From: Spirometra erinaceieuropaei
Taxonomy: Eukaryota > Platyhelminthes > Cestoda > Diphyllobothriidea > Diphyllobothriidae
Direction: 5' to 3'
NCBI GenBank assembly: GCA_902702965.1
Contig: CACRXP010000014.1
Span: forward strand, 2,043,467 to 2,107,466
DNA length: 64,000 nucleotides
Part shown: one piece after another, positions 44,978-57,500 of the stretch
Position numbering within the stretch: position 1 is the first letter of the stretch
Layout of the letters: every line of letters begins with the position of its first letter
Program-made: the position numbers and the translations under genes
Notes under the pieces: model-generated
What the model saw: the letters and a program-made list of their open reading frames with translations, nothing else
Told to the model about the DNA's origin: nothing
The model's database searches: none

Positions 44978-45143
44978 ACCGCCTTCTGGTACACTAGAAG
45001 CCAGTATTAAAACACGTTTTTAAGTTATGACAAATCCGCCCAGTACGATTCACAGCATTGTGTAAGATGTCTAAACTCTGGTGAGTCATTTGGCCCAGAG
45101 TTGACTACTCCTTTACCTGCCGCAATGACCCAAAACTTAATTA

Positions 45144-46110
45144 CAGTGCATGACCGATCTCATGAAATGTTGACCAAAATTCTGGGATGTGCTTCCGATT
45201 AGGAAGAACTCCTTATGCGGGGTTGTTATACTGATTATCATGCAGCATAGCCCTACAACATTTTGGACTCGACAGGATGTCGGCTTTTGAATGCACTTCT
45301 TTTCGACCTCCTGCAGAAACCGCATTCGGCAACAAATGACTACTTGTGTAGCATGCATTTTTTCTAATGATTTTCGATGGTCTTATAAATTCAAATGTGT
45401 TTTATAGGGAACATGCACAAAAATATGCTTTTGTGCTCACTCGGTAGGAAATCACATTGTCTTCATATTTTATGCTCGAAGAAAGTCTGTATTTAGATTT
45501 TAAAAGAGTTTCCCAAGTCCCGAATAATTTTCAGACTGATCTGCCATTGCATCAGCGTTTACCAATTTCAGTCTGCAAGGCGCATGTTTTCCGCGTAAAG
45601 AAAATCCTATGCCTTTAAGAGGATACCACATGGAGTTTCTGAAATTTTGCAATGGATCCGGACTGTCTTGTATATTTCATGAGGAACATTAGTAAACGGA
45701 CATGTGCGGTCTTGCGTGCATGGACATCGCACGGTCTTAAAAATCTCATAATAAGAAACCTTTTTTCAAAACCAAGATATACACTTTCTTCGGGCATAAA
45801 ATGTGAAGACAATGTGGCTTCCTACCAAATGAGCAAAAGAAAGCATACTTTGTGCATGTTTTCTGTTTATAAGACTATCGAAAATCCATAGGAAAAATGT
45901 ATGCTACTTCAGTAGTCATTTTTACCGAATGTGTTTTCTACAGGAGGTCGACAAGAAGTGCATTCAAAAGCCAACATCCTGTCAAATCCGAAATGTTATA
46001 GCGTTATGCTGCATTATAATCAGTATAACAATCCAACATAAGTAGTCCTGCCTAATCGGGAACGCATCCCAGCATTTTGGGCAACATTTCATAAGATCGG
46101 TCACGCACTG
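45144..46110. mobile_element. Palindromic TA-type MITE, subfamily 2
   Basis: A 967-bp element with long inverted ends: CAGTGCATGACCGATCTCATG at the left and its near-complement CATAAGATCGGTCACGCACTG at the right. It is flanked by TA on both sides (45142-45143 and 46111-46112), the duplication made by Tc1/mariner-type transposases. Arm similarity continues inward for about 400 bp with mismatches, so nearly the whole element can fold back. No transposase frame is present. A partial copy lies at 61526-61803. Confidence 0.85.
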
Positions 46111-46394
46111 TAAGTAGATAATGTCTTACGACAGAACTGTGCTGCCAAGACACATTTTGAGCCTATGAGAGTCAAGTTGCAGACCTCCTGACTGTGTTCC
46201 GGGTGCTCTGCCTCAAAGCTTTTTACAGACGCGTCTTGAGGGCACCAATAACATTTTCCTGTCAATGCACAAAGACAAACGATTAACACAGTATGAACCA
46301 AGAAATTTCAAGTTATGACCACCCCGGCCCGTCCTCGGTCTTACGAGTTTCCAGATCGCCCGAGTCCCGCCCCCGCCCCTTGATGGCTTCGATT

Positions 46395-46580
46395 TTGTCC
46401 TGTCATGGGAGCCAGGTGGGCGATGGGGTGGAGAGTGCGGTAGATGCTGGGTGAGTCTGCCTCACAGCACACTAACTCACACTCCAGTCACCGTCTGCGC
46501 CCCCTGCTATGGGGCACACGATCGACGTCCTCGTTTCGAGCGCTCGAACCATCACATATCCATCGTGTTTTGTGTCCTTT
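46395..46580 (+). repeat. Short-repeat (SINE-related) fragment
   Basis: GAGAGTGCGGTAGATGCTGG...CTAACTCACACTCCAGTCACCG...GGGGCACAC...CATCACATATCC, the same order of blocks as at 62255-62420 and 50150-50245. Confidence 0.6.
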
Positions 46581-46699
46581 GGATAATATAAAAGTCTGTC
46601 ATAGTCAATTCTACCGCCTTTGCAATCGTGGTTTGGAACTATCCTAATGAGTTTCAAATGAAGACAGACCCCGAAACCCTTCATTTTCTTACCTCATAG

Positions 46700-46843
46700 G
46701 TTGACAAGCAAGTAAGCCAGAAGATGGAGGACCTTCAACAGGAGAGGCAAATACTACAAAAACGTCTTGCGGCCGTGATAAAACACCAAAGAGGAAAAGA
46801 AGAAAAAGAGCAAGAGCTGATTCAGCTAAGGGCTGAGTCGCAG
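46700..46843 (+). CDS. CFAP157: CFAP157 homologue, exon 5
   Basis: Exon of 48 codons, phase 0 at both ends, acceptor TACCTCATAG and donor GTATGT. It encodes VDKQVSQKMEDLQQERQIL, QKRLAAVIKHQRGK and EEKEQELIQLRAESQ. It is highly charged and Gln/Glu-rich with clean heptads, as in the C-terminal coiled coil of CFAP157, but composition rather than specific motif supports this exon. Assignment relies on its splice phase, strand and position between exons 4 and 6. Confidence 0.7.
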
Positions 46844-48420
46844 GTATGTTTTTAATGACTGCCTGCGGTTTTGTGAAATGAACCTGACTGAGAGAAACAC
46901 TAAAATTCACAGTTGAGCCCTGTCATTAATCAGGATTTTATAACTAGAAGTTAGTAAGCATGTTATTAGGGCATTGAAGGTAGTTTTTATGAAACAACGG
47001 AATTCGTGGAGAGGTTGTGCTGTAAAACCTCATTTTGGCATTTCCGCACGTGTTTGAGCAGATTGTTATTTAAGTTTATCCACCTTCATATGTTTGAGTA
47101 GTGTATCATAACATCCATCCTACGATTCTTTCGAAAAACTTCAAACGATAGCTTTATATTCCAGGAAAATTACGGAAATAATTGACTGGAAAATCAGAAA
47201 ACCTATTAGACCAACCTTTGTTGATTTCATCCGAGTGAAATAACTTTTAGGTCAAGATATTAAATCTCTGGCCAAAATTCAACAAAATTTGCAGGAGTGT
47301 AACGGAGATAGATCAAGTAATAGCTAGAAGGTCCCTCGGAGACAAACTTTTAATTAAATCGACTCACGTTTACTATCGAAAAATGCGCAGAAATCTCGGT
47401 CACCGGATAGCATAAAAATCACACGCAAAACCCATGAACCAGGGACAGAACCATTTGAACATACATCTAATCTCATAAACACTTCTGTGGTTAGAAAACT
47501 GCTAACCATCATATTCCGACCTTCAATTTCTACTCCTTCCAAACATCCGTCAGAACATCCTAACATCAAATTTATATAGACTGAGGAAACATGCATAGTG
47601 GCTATGACTTTTCTTAGAGGAGACTGACAACACTTTGCTCTTTTATCATTTTACGAAATGTCAGTCTTCTTGAATTTGGTGTGCAAAGGAAGTGAATATC
47701 TGGATTTAAAATGATCGTATTTTTGGTCTCTGACATACAGGACCCTAATATATGTGTATTCTAACATTCACCACCGATTAAAGTCTGCTTGTTTCAGATA
47801 CTTTCTTATTACCAATAATTCGACCATTGCAAATGACCATGTACACCCTATGCCCGACAACGTGGTGAGCTCGGGGACGGTGAATTGTAGATGATCTTGA
47901 TGGCAGACTTGCACAGCATCTGCCACACACTCTCCTCCCTCACCCACTCAGCCGCCATGGCAAGGTGGCGTCAGGATGGAGACAGGATCGAAAGCAGTGA
48001 CTGAAGAGGCTAAATGGCCCGTCTGCGTAGGCCACATACGCCTTGGTCTGGGCGTGGGGGATCAGGTTTTCACAGAAGTGGAGGGGTCTCGGATGCCAGC
48101 TGAGTGGGATTTCCATAAAGACCGCACTAAAAAGGAGGCAGTGCAACCTGGCTCTCCGTCCTGGAAAGAAGACCTATTTATTCCATCAGTTAGCATCCCT
48201 CCAAGTCACTCTTTCTAGCTCACGATGGTAAATTCAAGAGCGTAGACTTGTTTATAAAGAGGAATATGCGGAAGCGACTACTAGGGCAGGACCTTCGTCG
48301 GCTTGGCCTTTTTGGATTTAGGCTCAAACCTATCATCAGAGACAGTGTCAAATACGGGTGCCTCATGCACAGGGATTTGCAGCATTTACAAAATGCAGTC
48401 AATATGCTATTGCATACCTA

Positions 48421-48887
48421 CAATAGGTAGGCTAACTTATGAAATGTCAACCGAAATTCCGAAATACGTTGTTGTTTCGAAAAGATTAATTAAGTAACGC
48501 TGTAAAACTAAACAATATGAGACATAATTTCATATTAATTCAGTTACCTCAGGAGGCCGGCTTTTGAACGCACTTCTTTTTGGCTGCGTGCATTAACCAC
48601 ACTCTTTTAAAAATGACTACTTAAGTAGCACGCATTTTTTCATAGAGTTTCATTACCCCTGCAAATTCAATTATATTTTATGGGATGCATGAATAAAAAC
48701 ATTCATTCTTTTGCTCGTTCGGTAGAAAATGACGTGTTTTTTCTAATTTTATACTCAAAAAGCGTATAGTTTGGTTTTCAAGCACGTTTCCAATTCGCGA
48801 ATAATTTTGAACCCGACCTGCAGTCACACTTGCATTTAGGGTTTCCAAAGTACAAGCCGTATATTTTCCGCGTACGGAAAACCATAG
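48421..48887 (+). mobile_element. Truncated palindromic MITE, subfamily 1
   Basis: The left half of the 36905-37881 element: CAATAGGTAGGCTAACTTATG preceded by TA (48419-48420), then GGCCGGCTTTTGAACGCACTTC, CATTCATTCTTTTGCTCG-like and GCCGTATATTTTCCGCGTA blocks. It ends near 48887 where short-repeat sequence begins; the right arm is missing. Confidence 0.75.
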
Positions 48888-48894
48888 AGTGAAT

Positions 48895-49330
48895 GCAATT
48901 AGATGGGGTATGACAGATAGAAGGGAGACTGAGGTGGCTAACTCTGGCTCATTAAGCATTGCTTATCAACCGTACGCAAACTCAGGTCCGCATGCTCTCG
49001 GATTCGAACCCGGGTTCTTTGGTCAGTGCTCGTTAAGTTGTCCAGCGCCCAAACATTGAGCCAGGACTCGTCACCCAGTCAGTTACGATCGAGAATATTA
49101 ACTGCGGTGAGAGGACATTCACCTATCGGGTTAGGGACATGCTCGCTTCTTTTGTGCCTTGCAGCTTTCTCTAGACCCCTCGCAGGCAGTCGCATAGCGA
49201 CTAATAGTATATGCTACAAGATGTCACTGACAGAGGTAATGGAGATGGGAGCGGTCATTTGTGGCTTATTGGCTGTCGTCAGCCAGCGTTGCTCGACCTC
49301 AGGTCATCCGTCTGTATAGCAATATTTCAC
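48895..49330 (-). repeat. tRNA-derived short repeat, minus
   Basis: Contains an internal pol III promoter-like pair on the minus strand: A box CTGGCTCAATG (about 49070) and B box GGGTTCGAATCC (about 49005). The block GGTCATTTGTGGCTTATTGGC...CGTCAGCCAGC (49252-49285) recurs at 50404-50440. Confidence 0.55.
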
Positions 49331-49539
49331 CAGGATAGAATCTTCCTCCATGGCAGTAGTTCTATTTACCCCATAATTCTGAAGATAAAACCTCTGTTCT
49401 GGACGTGGAGAATGTCGCAAGTTTCGGCAAAGGGTGTCTGTAAAAATGATACCAAAATAAATCATCTGATCCTCTTAATGAAAGCCACATCATACTGATA
49501 TTCCTTTATGACTTGCGGATGGTCATGTCGCCTGCAGGC

Positions 49540-50390
49540 GCAACCGTTGGCATTTCTAGCGTAAATGTGAGAAGTGTTATTTCCGGCTCATTTCTCCATG
49601 TGGGTCCTTTTCTGCATGTGATATTCGAGCCTTGTACCCTTGTGCAATCCTGGTGTGGACGTTTGGAGACCAAGCCATGCATGTAGCGCGCGTAGTCGAG
49701 CTCTCTACCTGTGTCATCCACTGAGCCCACCTCTTGTACTTGATATGTGACCGGCTCGGACTGTCGTTGGGGCCGATGAGGGGGAGGAGGAAGCGAGGTC
49801 GACGACTCAACGCATTTACCCCACTAGAAAGAGTCTGACGCGTCTAAAGCTATCACGGTGCGCTAGAAGCCATGGCTTGGAAAGTTGCCAACTGGCGGAA
49901 TAACTCGGACCTTGTAGACAGCCCCATGTTGGCTTGTGTGAAGGGGCCGACTGATGGATTGAGAGTCAGGCTGTTCTGGCTCCTACTTACTGCGGCCTTT
50001 ATGGCACTTCCAATCCGTGAGATCCGAGCCGGGTGTGGCGACACGCCTAGGGGCGGCTCTGGCCGCACCAGTCACCTGAGCCCTCGCCTATCTGCGGTCT
50101 TTTTGATTTGGTCATGACACCGTCCTAGATTTCGGAGGAGGAGGAGGAGGAGGAAGTGCGGTAGGTGTTCCGCAAGTTTACCACCAGCGTAAACTAATTC
50201 AAACGCAAGTCACCGTGCCTGCTCTCGCTCTGCTGTGAATCACACTGTGGACATCTGAAGCTCGAACTCGCGATCTGCTAGTTAGAATTCCAACGTCTCC
50301 AACCACTGCGCCACGGGCCCGTTGTCCTGTCGGTTTCAATCGGGAATATACATCGGTACATCGGCAGAATGGCATTTCCGATAAAGACAA
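49540..50390. repeat. Composite short-repeat cluster
   Basis: Adjacent pieces of the tRNA-derived family: 49620-49740 (minus, B box GGCTCGAATATC), 49780-49870, 49885-50110 and 50130-50330. The last ends in a minus-strand tRNA-Arg-like module (50326-50250). A GGA run at 50135-50154 lies between. Confidence 0.6.
50250..50326 (-). other. tRNA-Arg(TCT)-like module
   Basis: Minus strand GTGGCGCAGTGGTTGGAGACG then TTGGAATTCTAAC with TCT in the anticodon position and B box GAGTTCGAGCTTC. This matches the layout of tRNA-Arg-TCT but with a decayed B box and acceptor stem, so it is a SINE head. Confidence 0.65.
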
Positions 50391-50720
50391 GGGAGACTGG
50401 AATGGTCATTTCTGGCTGATTGGCCGTCGTCAGCCAGTCATACCCAACCCCGTATTGTGGGACACCCGAGGCTCGAATTCGCGACCTGTTTGTTAGAAGC
50501 TCACGGCTCTAACTACTGGACCACGAACCCGTAACTCTGTCGGTTTCGATCGGGAATATACAATGGTAGGGGGCTCTCACCGACCGTTCTTACGGAACTC
50601 ACTCGTTCCGTTGTGCCTTACGGGCTCTCTCTCGAGCCCAACCAGGTGCCGCACAGCGGCGCATGACATATAGGCAGAATGGCATTACCGACATTACTCT
50701 ATCGTTGTGGACATCGTCGA
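50391..50720 (-). repeat. tRNA-Arg-like short repeat, second copy
   Basis: tRNA-like module at 50535-50462 on the minus strand (GTGGTCCAGTAGTTAGAGC, AGCTTCTAAC, GAATTCGAGCCTC). Both this and the previous copy share the flank GTCGGTTTCxATCGGGAATATAC on the plus strand. Confidence 0.65.
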
Positions 50721-53700
50721 AATCGACGGCAAAACTGTCAGGTGTAATTTGGTGTAAATTTAGCCTCATTGTTTTGTATGGTCTTTGTTGGAATGTGTGT
50801 CAGTATCTTCGCTCATTCTGACAAAGGCGTTCGCAATACTCAACGTGTTGGTCCGGATCTTTTTCATTAAAAGCATCGCCTGTACTTACTTATTTTAACT
50901 GATGTTACTAATTCAAGCGTGTCAACCTAAAATGAAACATCAACTGAATTATCAGCTGTTAAAATATAGGTAAATATTGCACGTGAAGGTCATGGCTTTC
51001 CTGAAGATTCGCGAGAACTCGGTGACAATTCCGGAAATCGGACTCGCCTTTAAAAACCAACCGATCTTATGTAAGGAAGTAGACGCATAGTGACACTGAG
51101 ATTTTAGAAAATAGAACTTTTGTTGAAAACCGTAATTGCATGGTTGCGCTATTATTCAGCCTAATTATTAATCTTATACGTGAAAGGTCCATTTGAACAG
51201 ATGGTTTAAAAAAAATTGGGCATAACCAATAATGCTTAAAATGAGTCTTTAAATCCAAGGTTTGCATGATACTTAAGAGAATAAAGGACATAGAGTGTAG
51301 ATGTCAGTAAAATGCTTAGTTGGGAAACACCTTGCCCGGTGAAATGGCGGTCGCCTAAACAGATGATAGATAAATTTCTGTAAACTAAAAAGGTGAATGG
51401 CGAAGAAGCATTGAAAAAATTGTGTATCCACTTTTGCAAAGAAGAGGGTCCAGGGAACTTGCTACTTGAATCCCCAAAAAGTACACTGCTAGCATCATCA
51501 GTGCAGAATCAGAACGCTATACTTTCCGCTTGGCTGCAGAAAGTTGGCATAAGGGACACTTAACTGTAATAGCGTTCTCAAGCTCCCCATTTTAATACTA
51601 GCTCAGACTTTATGGGAGTTTACTCGACAGTTTTGGGCCAACTGTGCATGTACGAAATAATTTTCAAGATGTTTTCTTGTAAGTGCGTTTACACCCTTAG
51701 GGGACTTATTTTTAAACACACTCTTAACTACTCAAATTATTCAAGTCCTAAAATTTGCGAAAACATTCTATATCATTTGTCTCGTGACTGAGATTCTGTG
51801 TGCTCATGGTCTTCAATCTTACTTGCAGCGAAAAGCCCACATAGTAAGCTTGTTTTTTGTTTACCATTCTTAGATATATTAATTTGTACTCTCTAAAACA
51901 GGCATACGGGTCTGTTGTTTTCCGTACGCATTCTGTGGGAACCTAAGTATCTTCCAATTTTATGTTTAAAGAAGGACGGGTGTCACTTTCAAATGTCTCA
52001 TAATCGTAAGAATTTTTATGACCTAGAGTTTGCGAGTTATATTCAGTCTCGAGAACATTTTATGTAGTCTATTATTTACAGTTTAAATAATGCTGCTTAA
52101 AGTGCGCACAATATGGTATAAGTGTCGGGAGCCTTTTTAACTGCAAAGACATGTGTGATTTTTCTGCAGGAAACGTAACAACATTCGCGCGTGAAGATGT
52201 GAACCAGCATAAACAAATATGCACCGGTTAAAAATCCTTATCAAATATCAAGTTATATTTTCGTCAGGTACAAAATTTCAAGAGGACACAATTTCCCGCA
52301 CAACCAGCATTGGAACTGATGTGCTTCTGCATCCTTTCTCTAAGGTACAATTGGATTTATGAAAAGAATGCTAATCAGTGGAAAATAATATAGGTAGATT
52401 AGATTAGCATTTGTTCGAAATTTCGATTTTTATAGGGATCAAGAGTCCTTAACCAAACTGATAGCCGTTCTTTACGTAGAAATTTACTCGGAGTTATATC
52501 TCATGCTATAAAGTGTTGTAGTTTCCCCTACGTCACTCTTCTGGTTTATAAGCATATTTGTGGAAATCCGTTTATTTCTGAAGAATTTCAATGCTTATTG
52601 CGTCACAGGGAGCTTTTGTTCGGAGCAACAAATTTTAACCAAATTCTAGACGACAAACGGACTAATAAGTTCAAAAACCTAAAGATGTTTTGTTGGAGAG
52701 GTTTTTTTGAAATTTTGTTTTTGTCGTGAACTGTTAGGCGCATTATTAGATTAAGCAAACTGGTTTTGAGCTCTGAAATGTAGTGGTGGTTATCTTTTCC
52801 GTCGCAGAAGCGACACCTTAGTCCGCTTCAGGATTGATATAATTCTTGAAAATGCCGTTTTGACGAGACAAAGGCGAGCCAAAACCATACATACTTCTTG
52901 AAAGATGAGGTGCCTTTAAATTTCCAAATGTTGCCTCAGTTAACTCTGGCCGAGTTATGTGGATTCACTCAAGTGTGAGCCGCACCGTTATGATTTCATA
53001 CGACGGCACTAGACGTACAATCATATGGTCGACTGGAGTGTCACTCACAAACTGCCTGTTCTTGCCAAGTGCACAAAATCCAAATAAGCGGAGCTCTAAA
53101 AGTCATTGGCGAGGCCATTATTTTTCATTCCGACCAAGTCAACCTCGAAGAGGATCAGCTGGAGTGGGCCCTACCCAAAAATGTGATCGGTTTTGTTTAT
53201 TTTTTATGTGCTTGCTTTCTGCCGCCGAGCAGTGATCTGAGCGACGCCAAATGTGCACGAACTCGGGTTTCAGAATTTATTGCTTCCAATCAATCATCCT
53301 CACATGTGCTCTGTAGGCGCAGAAACGTATCAGAGCTGCTTATTTCACCCCTCTAACGGGATTGTTTTCATAGCGAATAGGTGACTGCGATTAATTAACC
53401 GAGTTAGGTGGCCGATCATTCAGTATATAGAGTTCTTGAATACCGGTTAGGCAACGTTTTGCCATCAGATATTCCCGGTAATCAAGTTACACACGTTGGT
53501 TATGTCCGTTTTGCACTTGGCTGACAAAGGCTATGACTGCAAGTTTCCCGTGAAGGAGCACATTTTTGAACATTTAAATGCTGGATGTTGAGAAGTTGGA
53601 AGCTCAAGCAGTCATTATGGTGGCTGAAAATCGGCAAAATGAAGTGCACTTATAGGTCTCATTTTAAAAATATATAAAGCATAGACTAAAATTATTTGGC

Positions 53701-53841
53701 TGTCGGACTTTCATGTTTAATCACATCGGTTTAGAAATTCCTGCTGTGACTCCGGTACATTGTGTAAGATCTCTAAAAACCGGTTTGGGTTATGGAAATC
53801 TTGATCTAATGAAAAAATCTGGACACAAAGACGAATACTAC

Positions 53842-54582
53842 TGTAAAGAAGATGAAGACCCGATCTCTGGGACAGTAGGTTTATTAGTCTGAGTTTTCGG
53901 TCTCGTACAGGAGGCCATCGTCAGAGACTGTGAGAATGCGACATCAAATGAGCGGTTTTTGTAGTCAAGCCACGAAAGGGGAGGAGAGAGATGAGTGCAG
54001 AGGGTGGTATTTGCGATAAGTTGAGTCCCACGCCGTCTCACGGTGGCGTGACTGCGTGCACCCTTGGCTGGAAATTTGGTCTCGCTTCTTGGCCGCGGGA
54101 ACGGAGTGCGTGATAGCAGGGAGGTATGTCAACGTGCCTGTTGATAGAGTTGGTGTCAGACACCCAGGCTTTTAACAGTTCTCGTCCTGTCTTAATGTTG
54201 GCCCGCGCCACTATCCGCGTGCTCGCGAATTTGAATTCGTGGCCTTTCTCCAGGATGTGAGTGACGACCTGAGACAACGGGTCGCCTCTACGGACCGCCC
54301 GTTTGTGCTCCGTTATTCGTGAGCTAAGTCGTCGTCCGGTTTGTCCTGTGTAGTGGCGAGGACAGTGCCGACATAGGATCTGATAGACGACACCCGATTG
54401 TTCTCCCATGTCTAGGCGTTCCTTCACCCGCATGACTTTGCTGAGCACGATCGCTGTCGGACGGTGAGCGATAATCACGCTGTCGCATTCTCACAGTCTC
54501 TGACGATGGCCTCCTGTACGAGACCGAAAGCTCAGACTAATAAACCTACTGTCCCAGAGATCGGATCTTCATCTTCTTTACA
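53842..54582 (-). mobile_element. Penelope-like element, GIY-YIG fragment with inverted ends
   Basis: A 741-bp unit with 101-bp inverted terminal sequences (53842-53942 and 54482-54582; about 97 percent identical by eye) that surround a minus-strand GIY-YIG nuclease frame. The same architecture is seen at 43894-44873, where the interior is the RT part instead. No target duplication was identified. It sits in intron 5 of the CFAP157 homologue, antisense to it. Confidence 0.8.
54038..54478 (-). CDS. Penelope GIY-YIG endonuclease domain
   Basis: A 146-residue open frame. GVVYQILCRHCPRHYTGQTG is the V-Y-x-I-x-C-x-x-C...Y-x-G-x-T-G form of the GIY-YIG core with the CCHH-like Cys pair typical of Penelope elements. 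RRLSSRITEHKRAVRRG supplies the catalytic Arg and the His, and THILEKGHEF, ELLKAWVSD and INRHVDIPPCY follow. The nuclease nicks target DNA for retrotransposition. The RT is missing, so the element is defective, but the domain is intact, indicating a relatively recent copy. Confidence 0.82.
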   Translation of the reverse strand: MIIAHRPTAIVLSKVMRVKERLDMGEQSGVVYQILCRHCPRHYTGQTGRRLSSRITEHKRAVRRGDPLSQVVTHILEKGHEFKFASTRIVARANIKTGRELLKAWVSDTNSINRHVDIPPCYHALRSRGQEARPNFQPRVHAVTPP

Positions 54583-57500
54583 ACAAGAACCTGGGTTTCG
54601 CCTATTCGCATATACTGTCACAAAAAACGGTAACTTGGACCACGTATTTATTAAACTAAAACAAATCTATCATCTCTAGTGCATAAATCATGTGTAAAGG
54701 GAAGTTGCTCGGCTAATTCCCAAGAACCGTTTATTCCTTTCCGAAAGTGGTGCGATTTTCAAAGAAGATTGCTAAAACAAAGTTAATGCGGATAAGTATT
54801 TGTGACGGGCCTGGCTTCAAACTATGCTGCTATGTCGTAGTTATGAAACGCAGCTTTGTCAAACGGCTATTTATAGCCAGAAGACTATCAAGGGGGTCTG
54901 CATGTGTTCACATGAAATGCTTTATGGATAATTTACTTTCAGTAAACCAAGCTGCACATGTACATTTCGATTAGTCCGTGCATTTGTGCGCAGTATAGGT
55001 CTTTCTGTTCTGTTTTCTGACGTCGTTTTAAGGTTTTTCATTGAAATTAATGGGGCGGTTATTTCAGCATGAATTCTGGCCAAACCCTTAGGTTTTCGTA
55101 GGTGCTTTTAAGGAAAGTGCCTCTGTGGCATTTGGATGTAAGAGGCATGGTTCTATATTCTTAAATCGGTGATTTTAAAGATTGCATCTAAAGATTGCCC
55201 TCACAGAGCGGTGTGGATTTCGATAACTTTTCGGTTGGCGCTAACTATCTCAACTTCTTTCGAAAAGCGCTAAATGCTCACTTTTCTACTGGAAAGTGGC
55301 GGCCTTAGTTTTGTATTCTTTAGTTGAACAGCCAAGTCTTTTTATACTTTTAGTATGTATTTGGATTGCCTGTAAGATGTGCTGGGATAGTCTGCGGAAC
55401 AGTTGTTGGGTTGAAACCCCGCAGAATCAAGTCTAGTTTTCAAATGATCCCCGTTTTATTTGGACTCGGGCAAAAGTTCGGAAGCTCATATACACTGGTA
55501 TACTTTTGTCCTTTCTAAAAGGGAAGTACGTGAGAAGTTTTCGCAACAAGTTATTAGATATTTTCACTCTTTAAAGCTTCGAAATATCCCTTCCACAGAT
55601 AAAGACTAGTTTTTTTAATGTACTGGCTGGATAATGACCTTTTCACTGGACCATACGTCACCTAAATTCTCGTCTTTTATCATAAAACGGTAAGTTTTTA
55701 ATACTTTTACCATTTGCAAATGGTTTGTAATGAACTCCAAGTCGCGTAAAATTAGCATATATTCAATATTTTTCTTTCCAGTTGATTTTTTGTCCTTGTC
55801 AGCAGTAAAACAACGACGATAGCATGCTGTAATGGGAAGCTGATGCATCGCACGATCGTTCAAAGACGGATGCCTACTTTTAGCTCCCATGAGCACGGTT
55901 CATCTTATCACATTATGCTGGATGACATCGGACCCTATTCCTCTGCGAGGTGTTCACTTCTCGAAAAAAACATTTTTAATTATCGGTTTGCAGTATCAAG
56001 CCGCTCAGTTCGGGATTTCGCAGCTCATTGAACCGAATGACGAACTTTGGTTTTGTCTAGTTTACATAGATGCGTCAATTTCTTGAGAACTTTTAGGGCA
56101 GTATACGTAAATCTTTTAGTTCTGTTTCCACATTTATTTGTCTTTTAGTTGATTTTTTTACATATTTTACATCGTTCTCTTCGGAGGAAGCCTTAACAGC
56201 TCATTTGTTTTTATTCCCATTCAAACCTCTGATGCCATTCAGTACGTAGCTTCCCTTATGCTCATGCTCCTCAAATATCATGAACGTGCGGTAGAAAGTA
56301 TTTCAAGAATGTGACTTCCCATGTGTATGCAGCGCCCTGACTAGTAACTATCACCGGATCGTTGCGTGAAATTAAGGTCAATAACGTTTTCTCTACTTTG
56401 CACAAAACCTTGCTACACTATCGTTCAAACATCCAAATTTCCACGCCGAAAACATTTGTGATGAAGTGTAAATCAGTTGTGGCCATCAGCAAACGACTTG
56501 GTAATCAGTTTTCACATAAGAAGCATTTCTTTCTGCAAATTTTCGGCAGCACTTTGAGAGAGGAACGTTTTTCGATTGCCTGCATACTGTTATTATACAC
56601 ATTCAACCTGTGTTGAAGGATTCTGCAATATGCACTTGCTTTTTAACTCTTAATGTTGTTTCTCAGTTCATAGACAACTGGGTTATAATTTTATTCTGTC
56701 TCCTTTAGTATAAAACATAAATCAAAAGTTCCAAACACCTCAATTTTTCTCTTTACAGTATAACATATGACTTCTCATAAGACATCCAGTTAGCCTTTCA
56801 TGGAAAATTCGGAACCAAGAGAATTCACACATCTCCTTATCTTTGGAACACACATGGCCTTGGAATTTCACCTAGTCCTGTCGGTTTACCTGCAGATTAA
56901 AACCCTTTTACGCATAATGACATTTCTGGCCTATCTGTATAAGCTCAGCCTGCTCCAGCAGTAGCTCTAACAGAAGTAAACTGCTTCCTATACAGCTCTG
57001 CATATCCGAGTACTGCGCTCCGACTTCAGGAAATTTGCCAGAGCCTAGAGTATGCAGAAACGGTGTTTCCTCTCCCTTTTGTATCCAATTACAGCTTTGT
57101 GGGGCGTATTCTCAGGCCGTAATACGATTACAGAGAGGCAGAAAAGTAGGTCACGGAGCATCTCCAGCAGGCCTTTAAAAATTCCGACAGAATATATTAG
57201 TTGTTGCGTGTATTGGTATTTCTCGATTATTTATTGGATTCTTTGTGTTATTTAAAGTGAGGTGGGAGGTCGCTGTCTCTCTGTATATTTTTTCAGCAAG
57301 GAAACGTTCTAGAATCATATGTCTTCATGGGAGACATTTTTGGTTTAATTTCAAGACATCTTCTTTATGGAAATCATCATCTGTCTTGATGCAGCAAAGG
57401 TGGCCGGTTTTCTTCAACATTTGCTGTTGTCTTAAGGAATCGGTTGTCGTATACGGATCCATAACAAAAGACATGCGATGCATAGATAGGTGGTTTGCAT

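Larger units (their letters stand above)
41029..46699 (+). other. CFAP157 intron 4 (5.7 kb)
   Basis: GTAAGC to CTCATAG. It contains a plus-strand LINE, a Penelope-like element with inverted ends, a telomere-like tract and a palindromic MITE. A small extra exon in phase 0-0 cannot be excluded, because the family has a segment between the parts encoded by exons 4 and 5 that I did not find. Confidence 0.6.

Noticed and set aside
52957..53356. Overlapping plus-strand frames of 92 and 95 residues
   Set aside because: No recognisable domain, no splice consistency with the surrounding gene, and they lie in a large intron.
55615..55896. 93-residue minus-strand frame
   Set aside because: Lys-rich but without a family signature; expected by chance in AT-rich intron sequence.
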